Origin: an uncultured Oscillospiraceae bacterium
GTDB taxonomy: Bacteria > Bacillota > Clostridia > Oscillospirales > Acutalibacteraceae
Length of the DNA stretch: 34,418 nucleotides
NCBI GenBank assembly: GCA_900539425.1
Contig: UQBX01000024.1
Coordinates: 1 to 34,418 of the forward strand
Direction: 5' to 3'
Position numbers and translations under genes: made by a program
The notes under the pieces: model-generated
Seen by the model: the letters and a program-made list of their open reading frames with translations, nothing else
Databases searched by the model: none
Told to the model about the DNA's origin: nothing
Shown: positions 1 to 8,064 of the stretch, piece after piece
How positions within the stretch are numbered: the stretch's first letter is position 1
Layout: each line of letters opens with the position of its first letter

Positions 1-20
1 CACTGCCTGCGGGCTTTTTT
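1..20 (+). terminator. right arm of a plus-strand terminator cut by the window edge
   Basis: CCTGCGGGC followed by six T looks like the 3' arm and U-tract of an intrinsic terminator whose left arm lies before the window. This is inferred from half a hairpin only. Confidence 0.35.
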
Positions 21-67
21 ACTGCGCTTTGAGCATTATATTGATATGTTTAACTCACTTTTGGGCA

Positions 68-104
68 TAAAAAATCGCCGTGAACTGTATAAGTCCGCGG
101 CGAT
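68..104 (-). terminator. intrinsic terminator of the tRNA-Arg transcript
   Basis: Read on the minus strand, ATCGCCG (98-104) pairs with CGGCGAT (74-80) across a 17-base loop and is followed by a run of T. It starts two bases after the encoded CCA end of the tRNA, so the tRNA is a single-gene transcript. Confidence 0.8.
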
Positions 105-105
105 G

Positions 106-182
106 TGGCGTCCCAGAGGGGATTCGAACCTCCGACCTACCGCTTAGGAGGCGGTCGCTCTATCCAACTGAGCTACTGAGAC
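106..182 (-). tRNA. tRNA-Arg, anticodon CCU
   Basis: The minus strand folds as a full cloverleaf of 77 nt including an encoded CCA (106-108). The acceptor arms GTCTCAG and CTGGGAC pair with one G-U. The D arm is GAGC-type with AGTTGGATA in its loop, and the anticodon stem ACCGC/GCGGT encloses the loop CTCCTAA, so the anticodon is CCT and reads the arginine codon AGG. The T arm carries GGTTCGAATCC. The gene has its own consensus promoter (201-229) and terminator (68-104). Confidence 0.97.
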
Positions 183-200
183 AGATTTTTTCTATGTCAT

Positions 201-229
201 ATTATATATTATAGGTATTTCATTGTCAA
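201..229 (-). promoter_or_regulatory. sigma-A promoter of tRNA-Arg
   Basis: On the minus strand TTGACA (224-229) and TATAAT (201-206) are separated by exactly 17 bases. Transcription would start about 10-12 bases before the tRNA 5' end. Confidence 0.85.
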
Positions 230-642
230 TCACAAAAAGAAAATGCCCTCTGAGGCACGGCATCAGGGGGGCTGAATCGGCGTGAAAATACTTATCTTTA
301 TTATATATTATAATATAGATAATATTATACCTATTATATATATGATTTTTTCAGAAGTTTATTCAAAAAAGGTTACAAAAGTTAAGCCTATATATTGACA
401 TGGAAATGCCATATTACTGCAAAACTACACAATATATTGTTGTTTTAAAATTTTCAGTTCTAAAAAGTTACAAAATTATAAAGAAGCTGTTTGCGATTTC
501 TTTTAAAATGCCCAAAAAAACACTTTAACACGATAAATCGTTAAAACAAAAAACCACAAGATGTTGGGTTTGCATAAAAGTTACAGCGATGTAACCTTTT
601 GGTGTCTTGTGCAAAGTGCACAAAAAAGCCGATTTATTCGGC
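230..642. other. A+T-rich intergenic stretch with several small hairpins, no gene seen
   Basis: No credible reading frame is visible on either strand. On the minus strand the arms at 247-254 and 262-269 (CCCTCTGA/TCAGGGGG, one G-U) are followed by a T-rich stretch and resemble a terminator, as does AAGCCG/CGGCTT (626-631/639-644) followed by six T. Other hairpins are GTTACA/TGTAAC (580-585/590-595) and TTGTGCA/TGCACAA (607-613/617-623). The hexamer GTTACA recurs three times between 370 and 590. These could insulate the downstream promoter or mark an unannotated minus-strand RNA, but no minus-strand promoter was found to support that. Confidence 0.5.
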
Positions 643-671
643 TTGACACATTATGCAAAAATAACTATAAT
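643..671 (+). promoter_or_regulatory. consensus sigma-A promoter of the 3D-domain cell-wall gene
   Basis: TTGACA (643-648), a 17-base spacer and TATAAT (666-671) match the consensus perfectly. The predicted start near 678 gives a 5' leader of about 180 nt. The -35 box overlaps the right arm of the hairpin at 626-644. Confidence 0.9.
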
Positions 672-677
672 GCCAAA

Positions 678-857
678 AGCTTGAGAAATACTAAAGGCAG
701 AGCAGCGTGTGTTCTAATAAAACACAGGCTCTGAAGGCGGAAAAATTCCGCCGGCGGAATCATTATGAACGGCTTTCGGCAGTTCAAATACAAAATGATT
801 GCGCTAACATTCAGCACAGCCAATATTATGGCTCAAGTGCAAACAAAGGAGATTAAG
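678..857 (+). promoter_or_regulatory. structured 5' leader of the 3D-domain gene, class not recognised
   Basis: The leader holds an extended hairpin (CAGAGC 698-703 with GCTCTG 728-733, inner TGTGTT 708-713 with AACACA 721-726) and a second hairpin (GGCGGAA 736-742 with TTCCGCC 746-752). The second arm is also the left half of a 14-bp perfect palindrome, TTCCGCCGGCGGAA (746-759). Genes of this type are often under c-di-AMP (ydaO) riboswitches, but I do not see the conserved core of that class here. The segment 765-857 is open in frame with the gene, yet the AAAGGAG six bases before 858 argues that it is leader. Confidence 0.5.
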
Positions 858-2081
858 ATGATTAATGAATCAAACGCTTCGCCGTTCAAACATGTAACAA
901 AAGCAGTGGCGACAGCGGTAATCGCGTTCGTGCTTATCTTCTGCATATTTGCCACAACCGCATTCGCAGGCATGGCAGCGCAGTATAATGTTGTTATTGA
1001 TGATAACGGCAAGCAGTTTACGGTCGCGACGGAAGAAACAGAACCTATCGAAATCCTTAATGAGGCAAACATTACTCTCGGCGCTAATGACAGGCTCAAT
1101 ATAGCGGGCTTCACAGCGGGCGAGGGCGGCACCATAGTGGTGGACAGATTAAATACCGTAAATATCCAGCTCGGCGATATTATCACGCCGTATGATGTTT
1201 ACGCAGATACCGTAGGCGAGGCTCTTGCCGAGATCGGTATTCAGGGAATCAACAGCGCTGTCAACTATCAGAATGACGAAGCTGTTGTAAACGGAATGGT
1301 AATTTTGGTTTCCGCTCCTATTAAGGTATCCGTTTCTGCGGATGGCGAAACATATGATATAAATGTTTCCGGCGGTACGGTTGCAGATATTATTTCTCTT
1401 GCAGGCATAACCCTCGGCGGCAGTGACTACACAGAGCCGGCATCAGATACCGAGGTAACGGACGGTATGCAGATTACCGTTTACAGAATGGAAACAAAGA
1501 CCGTAACCGTAACGGAAACAATTGATTATGATACTACCACAAAAACCGATTCTTCAATGGAGATCGGCGATTCAAGAATTGAGACCGAGGGTGTTGACGG
1601 CGAAAGGCTTGTTACCTATAAGATAACTTATGTTAACGGCGAAGAGCAGTCAAGAGAGGAGCTTTCCTCAGCTGTTACAAAAGAGCCTGTAACAGAGGTT
1701 AAATATGTAGGCACAAAGGCCGCTGATGTTACACCAAACGGTGTGCAGAGCAAAAACGGCTATACACTTGGTCAGAAAATCAAGGGTAAATACACACATT
1801 ACTGCTCCTGCGCAAAATGCTGCGGTAAGTCAAACGGCGTAACGGCATCAGGTAAAAAAGTATATACAGGAATGCCAAACCCGTATTATGTTGCGTGCAA
1901 CTGGCTTCCGCTTGGCTCAGTAATCAATGTGGACGGTACTAACTACACGGTAGTTGACCGCGGCGGCAGCAGACTTTCACAAACGGGCAGAATAGATATC
2001 TATACTCCCGAAGGTCATGCGGCGGCATTAAAGGGCGGCGCAGGCAGCTGCGATATCACAATCGTGCGTCTGGGCTGGTAA
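858..2081 (+). CDS. secreted cell-wall protein with DUF348 repeats, G5 and 3D domains
   Basis: Probable peptidoglycan-acting or remodelling protein exported to the cell surface, of the YabE/RpfB-like group. The product has 407 residues. Residues 14-38 are a hydrophobic signal or anchor segment. About 41-98, 99-156 and 157-213 look like three DUF348-type repeats. About 213-287 is a G5-like domain with the TVTVTETI start. About 310-404 is a 3D domain with the YCSCAKCCGKSNG stretch, VDRGG (Asp367) and RIDIY (Asp380). At the position where the first of the three Asp residues is often found there is Asn348. The start ATG at 858 is chosen because AAAGGAG lies six bases upstream; an in-frame ATG at 765 has no such site. 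No clear terminator follows, so read-through toward the trp leader is possible. The enzymatic activity (lytic transglycosylase-type in related 3D proteins) is inferred from the family. Confidence 0.85.
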   Translation: MINESNASPFKHVTKAVATAVIAFVLIFCIFATTAFAGMAAQYNVVIDDNGKQFTVATEETEPIEILNEANITLGANDRLNIAGFTAGEGGTIVVDRLNTVNIQLGDIITPYDVYADTVGEALAEIGIQGINSAVNYQNDEAVVNGMVILVSAPIKVSVSADGETYDINVSGGTVADIISLAGITLGGSDYTEPASDTEVTDGMQITVYRMETKTVTVTETIDYDTTTKTDSSMEIGDSRIETEGVDGERLVTYKITYVNGEEQSREELSSAVTKEPVTEVKYVGTKAADVTPNGVQSKNGYTLGQKIKGKYTHYCSCAKCCGKSNGVTASGKKVYTGMPNPYYVACNWLPLGSVINVDGTNYTVVDRGGSRLSQTGRIDIYTPEGHAAALKGGAGSCDITIVRLGW

Positions 2082-2113
2082 CAGTAATATTATAAAAAAG
2101 TATTTCTTTATGC

Positions 2114-2142
2114 TTGACAATAAGTCAGAACTTTGATATTAT
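2114..2142 (+). promoter_or_regulatory. sigma-A promoter of the trp operon
   Basis: TTGACA (2114-2119), a 17-base spacer and TATTAT (2137-2142). Transcription should start near 2149, just before Stem I of the T-box. Confidence 0.88.
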
Positions 2143-2148
2143 AACTAC

Positions 2149-2446
2149 AAATAAACTAAATACCCTAAACCGATGAGGCGGAGATAAAAGCAGGATACGA
2201 ACTCACAGAGAGCCGCGGCAGCTGGAAAGCGGCAGTAAACGGCTTGCTAAATGGACCGCTGAGGGTGCGTTCAAAGGCATTTTTGCCGAGTATCACGCAA
2301 CGCGAGGTCTGCGTCAGTGGCCGGAGGTATGTTGGTACCTTGCAGAGAGTGCGGATTTTTATCCGCAAAACGGGGTGGCACCGCGAATTTATTCGTCCCC
2401 GGCAGTATATTGCTATGCAGTATACTGCCGGGGCTTTTTGTTTTTC
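2149..2446 (+). promoter_or_regulatory. T-box leader, tRNA-Trp specific
   Basis: Senses uncharged tRNA-Trp and lets transcription continue into trpE. Stem I is closed by ACCCT/AGGGT (2162-2166/2262-2266), then GCGG/CCGC. Its distal part has the AGAGAG signature and a GCCGC/GCGGC hairpin. The specifier codon TGG lies at 2252-2254, followed by A, directly above the lower helix. The conserved T-box GGGGTGGCACCGCG is at 2372-2385; its UGGC would pair with the tRNA acceptor end GCCA, which fits the discriminator G usual in tRNA-Trp. The antiterminator competes with the terminator at 2397-2445. Confidence 0.96.
2397..2445 (+). terminator. T-box regulated attenuator in front of trpE
   Basis: A perfect 13-bp stem (CCCCGGCAGTATA with TATACTGCCGGGG at 2421-2433) is followed by CTTTTTGTTTTT. 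The left arm CCCC (2397-2400) is shared with the antiterminator, which pairs it with the GGGG at 2372-2375. Confidence 0.95.
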
Positions 2447-2491
2447 AGCGGCCTTTTCTCTGCAAAATTCAAATTTTACGGAGGAGATTTT

Positions 2492-3970
2492 ATGGCTGTT
2501 TATCCGTCAATGGAGCAGGCTGTAAAAGAGGCACGCAATTTCGGCTCGGTGCCTGTTTACAGCGAGTTAAAAACAGATACGGCTCCCGCAGAGGCACTGC
2601 TGAAATTCAAAAATGTAAGCTCTCACTGCTATATGCTGGAATCGTGCGAGGACAGAGAAAACCACGGCAGATACACTTTTGTGGGGTATGACCCGAAGCT
2701 TGAAATAAGCTGCCGCAATTATGAGGTCAAAATTACAGACGCTTTCGGCGTGCGCCGTTTCAGCTCAAGTCCTCAGAAATATATCAGGCAGATACTTGAG
2801 GATTACAGAAGCCCCAAAAATGATGCGCTTCCCGATTTTACGGGCGGGCTGGTAGGGTTTTTCGGCTATGATTACGCAAGATACTCAGTTAAAGGATTTG
2901 AGCCGCAGTCACAGGATGACGCTCATTTCAAAGATGTTGACCTGATGCTGTTTGATAAGGTGCTTGCGTTTGACAACAAAAAAGGCACGGTATTCCTGAT
3001 AGCCAATATGAGAACAGATGAACCGCAGGCAAATTATAAAGCGGCGTGCAGGGAAATTGAGATAATGCGCGGAATACTTGAAAACGGCGAGTCCGCACGG
3101 CTTAAAAAACCTCGCCTTAAATCCGCTATGAAACCGCTTTTTGACGCAGAGCAATACGGTGAAATGGTGCTCAAAGCTAAGGAGCACATAAAGGAAGGCG
3201 ATATTTTTCAGGTTGTCCTTTCAAACCGATATGAGGCGGAATTTGAAGGATCGCTGTTTTACACGTACAGAGAACTTTGCAGGCTGAACCCAAGTCCTTA
3301 TATGTTTTACTTTTCTTCAGGTGATATAGAGCTTGCGGGCGCGTCTCCCGAAACGCTTGTAAAACTCAAAGACGGCAGGCTTTTCACCTACCCCCTTGCG
3401 GGTACAAAAAAAAGAGGCGCCGACGAGAGTGAGGACGAAAAACTTCAAAAAGAACTGCTTGAGGACGAAAAAGAACTTGCGGAGCACAATATGCTTGTTG
3501 ACCTCGGCAGAAACGATTTGGGAAAGATAAGCAAATTCGGCAGTGTAAAAGTTCAGAAATATATGAACATTCTGAAATTCAGCCACGTTATGCACATCGG
3601 TTCCGAAGTTACCTCGGAAATTGACAACGGCTATGACGCTGTTGACGCCGTTGATGCAGTGCTTCCCGCAGGCACACTTTCGGGCGCGCCTAAGCTCAGG
3701 GCAATGCAGATAATTGACAGCCTTGAAAACAACAGGCGCGGAATTTACGGCGGCGGTGCAGGATATATAGATTTTTCAGGAAATCTTGATATCTGTATTG
3801 CAATAAGGCTCGCCTACGCCAAAAAAGGGCGCGTTTATGTGCGCTCTGGTGCAGGCATAGTAGCAGATTCAGTGCCCGAAAAGGAAAATGCAGAATGTAA
3901 AAACAAGGCACGTGCCGTCCTGAAGGCGCTTGAAATAAGCGGAGGTGAGAGCGATGGTACTGCTGATTGA
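2492..3970 (+). CDS. trpE: anthranilate synthase component I
   Basis: Makes anthranilate from chorismate with ammonia delivered by TrpG; first committed step of tryptophan synthesis. The 492-residue length is normal. The N-terminal part has the LES motif (residues 49-51) used for feedback binding of tryptophan in the family. The C-terminal chorismate-binding part has IFQVVLSNRYE, ASPETLV, LPAGTLSGAPK and RGIYGGGAGYID. The ATG at 2492 is set by TACGGAGGAG about 8 bases upstream; a longer in-frame extension runs back into the T-box terminator and is not translated. The 3' end overlaps trpG by 17 bases. Confidence 0.98.
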   Translation: MAVYPSMEQAVKEARNFGSVPVYSELKTDTAPAEALLKFKNVSSHCYMLESCEDRENHGRYTFVGYDPKLEISCRNYEVKITDAFGVRRFSSSPQKYIRQILEDYRSPKNDALPDFTGGLVGFFGYDYARYSVKGFEPQSQDDAHFKDVDLMLFDKVLAFDNKKGTVFLIANMRTDEPQANYKAACREIEIMRGILENGESARLKKPRLKSAMKPLFDAEQYGEMVLKAKEHIKEGDIFQVVLSNRYEAEFEGSLFYTYRELCRLNPSPYMFYFSSGDIELAGASPETLVKLKDGRLFTYPLAGTKKRGADESEDEKLQKELLEDEKELAEHNMLVDLGRNDLGKISKFGSVKVQKYMNILKFSHVMHIGSEVTSEIDNGYDAVDAVDAVLPAGTLSGAPKLRAMQIIDSLENNRRGIYGGGAGYIDFSGNLDICIAIRLAYAKKGRVYVRSGAGIVADSVPEKENAECKNKARAVLKALEISGGESDGTAD

Positions 3971-4526
3971 TAATTACGATTCGTTCTCATACAATCTTTA
4001 CCAGCTTGCAGGCGCTTTAGGAAAAGAAATAAAGGTTGTAAAAAATAATGAGATAACGCTTAAAGAGATAGATAAATTAAACCCGTCGCACATAATAATC
4101 TCACCCGGTCCCGGCGCACCGAAAGACGCGGGAATTTCGGAGGAGGCTGTGCGATGGCGTTCCGGAAAATCAAAAATACTTGGAGTATGCCTTGGCCATC
4201 AGGCTATATGCGAAGCTTTCGGAGGCAGGATAACCTACGCAAAGCAGCTTATGCACGGCAGACAGTGCGAATGTGAAAAAGTAGCAGACAGCGCAATATT
4301 CAGAGGTTTGCCTCAGAAATTTGCGGCGGCGCGTTATCATTCGCTTGCGGCAGACGGTGCGTCGCTCCCCGATTGCCTCAGAGTTACGGCATACGCAGAT
4401 GATGAAATTATGGCGGTAGAACACACCCGCTATCCGATTTACGGATTACAGTTTCACCCCGAATCGGTGCTTACACCGCTCGGCGGCAAGATTATTGAGA
4501 ATTTTCTGGAGGACAGTTATGATTAA
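3954..4526 (+). CDS. trpG: anthranilate synthase glutamine amidotransferase component
   Basis: Class I glutamine amidotransferase that feeds ammonia to TrpE. The 190-residue protein shows LLIDNYDSF at the N-terminus, the nucleophile in GVCLGHQ, and the catalytic His and Glu in LQFHPES. GGAGG at 3941-3945 selects the ATG at 3954. It stands alone and is not fused to trpD as in enterobacteria. It overlaps trpD by 8 bases. The pabA function for folate could be shared, as in some Firmicutes, but position argues for a tryptophan role. Confidence 0.97.
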   Translation: MVLLIDNYDSFSYNLYQLAGALGKEIKVVKNNEITLKEIDKLNPSHIIISPGPGAPKDAGISEEAVRWRSGKSKILGVCLGHQAICEAFGGRITYAKQLMHGRQCECEKVADSAIFRGLPQKFAAARYHSLAADGASLPDCLRVTAYADDEIMAVEHTRYPIYGLQFHPESVLTPLGGKIIENFLEDSYD

Positions 4527-5532
4527 AACATTACTTTCAAAGGTAGCCTCAAAAGAGGACCTTTCATATAACGAAGCAAAAACAGCAGTTGAAGAGATAA
4601 TGAGCGGCAATTGTACGCCTGAAATTGTTTCCGCTTTCCTTACGGCTCTTGCCATGAAGGGCGAAACGGATGAGGAGATTGCAGGCTGTGCGGACGGTAT
4701 GCGAAGCAGAGCGCTCAAAATGGATACGGACTGCGAAACACTTGATATAGTAGGCACGGGCGGCGACAAGTCGCAGAGCTTTAACATTTCCACCACGGCG
4801 GCATTCGTGCTTGCGGGTGCAGGCGTAAAGATTGCAAAGCACGGCAACCGCGCGGCGTCATCAAGCAGCGGCGCGGCGGACTGCCTTGAGGCTCTCGGCG
4901 TAAATATTACGGCACAGCCCGAGGTTATGGAAAAAGCGCTTGAGCAGGATAACATCAGTTTCCTTTTTGCTCAGAAATACCACAGCGCAATGAAATATGT
5001 GGGCCCCGTCAGAAAAGAGATAGGCATCAGAACGGTGTTTAATATTCTCGGCCCTCTTACAAATCCCGCAGGGGCGAAAATGATGGTGCTCGGCGTTTTC
5101 AGCAAAGATTTTGTTGAAAAAGTGGCTAATGCCCTCGTAAAGCTCGGCGTAACCGATGCGCTTGTCGTATACGGCAATGATTGCCTTGATGAAGTCAGCG
5201 CCTGCGGCGAAACGAGTGTGGCGGAGGTCAGAAACGGCAATATAGAGTTTTACAACATCACACCCGAGGATTTCGGATATGAGAGATGCAGTAAGGAAGA
5301 ACTCAGGGGCGGCACCCCCGCAGAGAATGCCGCTATCACAAAAGATGTGCTTTCGGGCGGCGGCACTTATGCTCAGAGGCTTGCCGTAATAATGAATGCC
5401 GGTGCAGGCATATATGTTGCTCAGAAAGGCGGCATAACACTTGCTCAGGCAATGAAAGAAGCCGAAAAGGCAATAGATTCCAAAAAAGCGTTAAAGGCGC
5501 TTGAGGATTTTGTAAGGATAACAAATGAGTAA
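4519..5532 (+). CDS. trpD: anthranilate phosphoribosyltransferase
   Basis: Joins anthranilate to PRPP, giving phosphoribosyl-anthranilate. 337 residues, normal for the family. Seen motifs are GTGGDKSQSFNIST (PRPP binding) and KHGNRAASSSSGAAD. The ATG at 4519 follows CTGGAGG; an in-frame ATG eight codons earlier lies inside trpG without a site. The stop codon overlaps the trpC start region by 8 bases, so translation is likely coupled. Confidence 0.97.
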   Translation: MIKTLLSKVASKEDLSYNEAKTAVEEIMSGNCTPEIVSAFLTALAMKGETDEEIAGCADGMRSRALKMDTDCETLDIVGTGGDKSQSFNISTTAAFVLAGAGVKIAKHGNRAASSSSGAADCLEALGVNITAQPEVMEKALEQDNISFLFAQKYHSAMKYVGPVRKEIGIRTVFNILGPLTNPAGAKMMVLGVFSKDFVEKVANALVKLGVTDALVVYGNDCLDEVSACGETSVAEVRNGNIEFYNITPEDFGYERCSKEELRGGTPAENAAITKDVLSGGGTYAQRLAVIMNAGAGIYVAQKGGITLAQAMKEAEKAIDSKKALKALEDFVRITNE

Positions 5533-6316
5533 GGATATTCTGAACATCATTGCCGAAAACACACGGCAGAGATATGAACTGATAATGAAAGAAAAGCCGT
5601 ACACCGCAGTAAAGGCACAGGCGTTAAGTCTAAAAAAAGGCGGCTTTGAGTTTGAAAAGGCAATAGCCAAAAACGGGCTTTCTTTTATCTGCGAAGTCAA
5701 AAAAGCAAGCCCGTCAAAAGGCGTGATAAGTGAAGATTTCCCCTATCTTGAAACAGCGCTCAAATATGAGGCGGCAGGCGCTGACTGCATTTCCTGCCTT
5801 ACGGAGCCAAAATGGTTTATGGGCAGTGACAGGTATCTGAGCGAGATTGTTTCTGCCGTGAATATCCCTGTATTGAGAAAGGATTTTACGGTGTGCGATT
5901 ATCAGATATACGAGGCAAAGCTGCTCGGCGCTTCCGCGGTACTGCTGATATGCTCGCTTCTTGACGAAAAAACGCTTATGGAGTATATTGATATCTGCAA
6001 CTCCCTCGGCATGAGCGCTCTTGTTGAGGCGCACGATGAAAGCGAAATAAACACAGCTCTCAGAGCGGGCGCAAGAGTAGTCGGCGTGAACAACAGAAAT
6101 CTGCGTGATTTTTCTGTGGACACTCAAAATTCAGCAAGGCTCAGGGCGGCAGTGCCCGACGGCGTGCTTTTCGTATCTGAAAGCGGTGTGAAAACACGGC
6201 GGGATATTGAGAATATAGAAAAGAGCGGCGCAGACGCCGTGCTCATAGGCGAAACGCTTATGAGGGCAGACGATACAGGCGCAAAGATGAGGGAACTTAA
6301 AGGTGGCAAAGATTAA
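5525..6316 (+). CDS. trpC: indole-3-glycerol-phosphate synthase
   Basis: Closes the indole ring, converting CdRP to indole-3-glycerol phosphate. 263 residues, a TIM barrel. CEVKKASPSKG holds the family's phosphate- and substrate-binding Lys; LLICSLL, VGVNNRNL and VSESGV mark later strands. It is not fused to trpF. AAGGATAACAA precedes the ATG. The end overlaps trpF by 14 bases. Confidence 0.97.
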   Translation: MSKDILNIIAENTRQRYELIMKEKPYTAVKAQALSLKKGGFEFEKAIAKNGLSFICEVKKASPSKGVISEDFPYLETALKYEAAGADCISCLTEPKWFMGSDRYLSEIVSAVNIPVLRKDFTVCDYQIYEAKLLGASAVLLICSLLDEKTLMEYIDICNSLGMSALVEAHDESEINTALRAGARVVGVNNRNLRDFSVDTQNSARLRAAVPDGVLFVSESGVKTRRDIENIEKSGADAVLIGETLMRADDTGAKMRELKGGKD

Positions 6317-6887
6317 GATTTGCGGAATGCGCAGGGATGAGGATATTGATTTTGCAAATTCACTTCATCCCGATTATATAGGCTTTGTGCTGACGGAGGG
6401 TTACAGACGAAGCATAACTCCCGAAACGGCGGCGAGGCTTAAAAAAAGGCTCGGCGGCGGTATAAAGACGGTCGGTGTTTTCGTGAATGACAGCGCAGAC
6501 AAAATTAATTTACTTTTTGAGAGCAGTGTGATAGACATTGCGCAGCTTCACGGCGATGAAAGCCCCGAATACTGCAAAATGATAAAAGCGCCCATTATAA
6601 AATATTTCAACTGCTCACACGGCGAGCCAGATGATTTGGATAAATATGACGTTGAATATTTTCTGTTTGATTCGGGCACAGGCACGGGAAGGGCGTTTAA
6701 CTGGAGCAATATTCCCAAAACAGATAAACCGTTTTTCCTTGCGGGCGGAATATCCGAAAGCAATGTGAAACAGGCAATAGATACGGCAAAGCCGTTTGCG
6801 GTGGATGTTTCTTCCTCCGTTGAAACAAACGGGTATAAAGATTATAAAAAAATAAAAAGATTTATGGAGATGGCAAGATATGAGTAA
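6303..6887 (+). CDS. trpF: phosphoribosylanthranilate isomerase
   Basis: Isomerises phosphoribosyl-anthranilate to CdRP by an Amadori rearrangement. 194 residues, slightly short but complete. KIKICGMRR holds the catalytic Cys, and FLAGGIS is the conserved phosphate-binding segment; the catalytic Asp is expected in FDSGTGTGRAF. The start is GTG at 6303, preceded by GAGGGA about 11 bases upstream and fitting the usual VKIKICG beginning. Confidence 0.95.
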   Translation: MAKIKICGMRRDEDIDFANSLHPDYIGFVLTEGYRRSITPETAARLKKRLGGGIKTVGVFVNDSADKINLLFESSVIDIAQLHGDESPEYCKMIKAPIIKYFNCSHGEPDDLDKYDVEYFLFDSGTGTGRAFNWSNIPKTDKPFFLAGGISESNVKQAIDTAKPFAVDVSSSVETNGYKDYKKIKRFMEMARYE

Positions 6888-8064
6888 AGGCAGATTCGGA
6901 ATACACGGCGGGCAGTATATACCCGAAACACTTATGAATGAGGTTATAAACCTTGAAAAGCAGTATGAGCATTATAAAAACGATCCCGAGTTTGTGGAGG
7001 AACTGAACACCCTTTTGAGGGATTACGCAAACCGCCCCTCACTGCTTTATTACGCGGAGAATATGACTAAAGATTTGGGCGGCGCTAAAATTTATTTTAA
7101 GCGTGAAGATCTAAATCACACAGGCGCACACAAGATAAACAATGTTCTGGGTCAGTGCCTGCTTGCCAAAAAAATGGGCAAAACGAGGGTTATAGCCGAA
7201 ACGGGAGCAGGTCAGCACGGCGTTGCAACCGCAACGGCGGCGGCGCTCATGGGTCTTGAGTGCGAGATATTTATGGGTAAAAAGGATACTCAGAGGCAGG
7301 CGCTCAACTGTTACCGCATGGAACTTCTCGGCGCAAAGGTACATCCTGTTGAAACAGGCACCCAGACGCTCAAGGACGCCGTAAACGAAGCTATGCGTGA
7401 GTGGGTGTCAAGAGTGGACGATACACTGTATGTGCTCGGTTCTGTAATGGGCCCGCACCCGTTCCCCACCATTGTTCGTGATTTTCAGAGCGTTATAAGC
7501 CGTGAGGCCCGTGAGCAGATACTTGAAAAAGAGGGCAGGCTTCCAAACGCTGTTGTGGCGTGTGTAGGCGGCGGCTCAAACGCTATCGGTATGTTCTATA
7601 ACTTCATAAATGACAAGGACGTTGCTCTTATAGGCTGTGAAGCGGCGGGCAGAGGAATTGACACTAAAGAGACTGCCGCCACCATGGCAACGGGCACGCT
7701 CGGCGTTTTCCACGGCATGAAGTCATATTTCTGCCAGGATGAATACGGCCAGATTGCACCCGTTTACAGCATTTCGGCGGGCCTTGATTATCCCGGCGTA
7801 GGCCCTGAACACGCAAATCTCAAGGATATCGGCAGAGCACAGTATGTTGCCATTACTGATGATGAGGCGGTAAACGCATTCGAGTATATTGCCAAAACAG
7901 AGGGCATAATCTGCGCCATTGAAAGCGCTCACGCCGTGGCTCACGTAATGAAAATGGCGCCGCAGATGAGCAAGGATGATATTATTATCTGCTGCCTTTC
8001 GGGCAGAGGCGACAAGGATGTTGCCGCTATTGCAAGATACAGGGGGAAAGAGATATATGAGTAA
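6880..8064 (+). CDS. trpB: tryptophan synthase beta chain
   Basis: PLP enzyme that condenses indole, tunnelled from TrpA, with serine. 394 residues, the length of classical TrpB1. The PLP lysine lies in NHTGAHKINN, the phosphate site in GGGSNAIGMF, and GCEAAGRGID is the family's conserved acid region. It overlaps trpF by 8 bases and trpA by 8 bases, which fits the alpha2-beta2 complex being made in equal amounts. Confidence 0.98.
   Translation: MSKGRFGIHGGQYIPETLMNEVINLEKQYEHYKNDPEFVEELNTLLRDYANRPSLLYYAENMTKDLGGAKIYFKREDLNHTGAHKINNVLGQCLLAKKMGKTRVIAETGAGQHGVATATAAALMGLECEIFMGKKDTQRQALNCYRMELLGAKVHPVETGTQTLKDAVNEAMREWVSRVDDTLYVLGSVMGPHPFPTIVRDFQSVISREAREQILEKEGRLPNAVVACVGGGSNAIGMFYNFINDKDVALIGCEAAGRGIDTKETAATMATGTLGVFHGMKSYFCQDEYGQIAPVYSISAGLDYPGVGPEHANLKDIGRAQYVAITDDEAVNAFEYIAKTEGIICAIESAHAVAHVMKMAPQMSKDDIIICCLSGRGDKDVAAIARYRGKEIYE

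Noticed and set aside
678..857. c-di-AMP (ydaO) or c-di-GMP riboswitch
   Set aside because: Conserved core sequences of these classes are not visible, although the gene type would fit.
833..1186. 117-residue minus-strand ORF inside the 3D-domain gene
   Set aside because: Antisense to a gene with clear domains, no ribosome site, low-complexity composition typical of a shadow frame.
4446..4955. 169-residue minus-strand ORF over trpG/trpD
   Set aside because: Antisense to well-conserved trp genes; Ala/Ser-rich shadow with no motifs.
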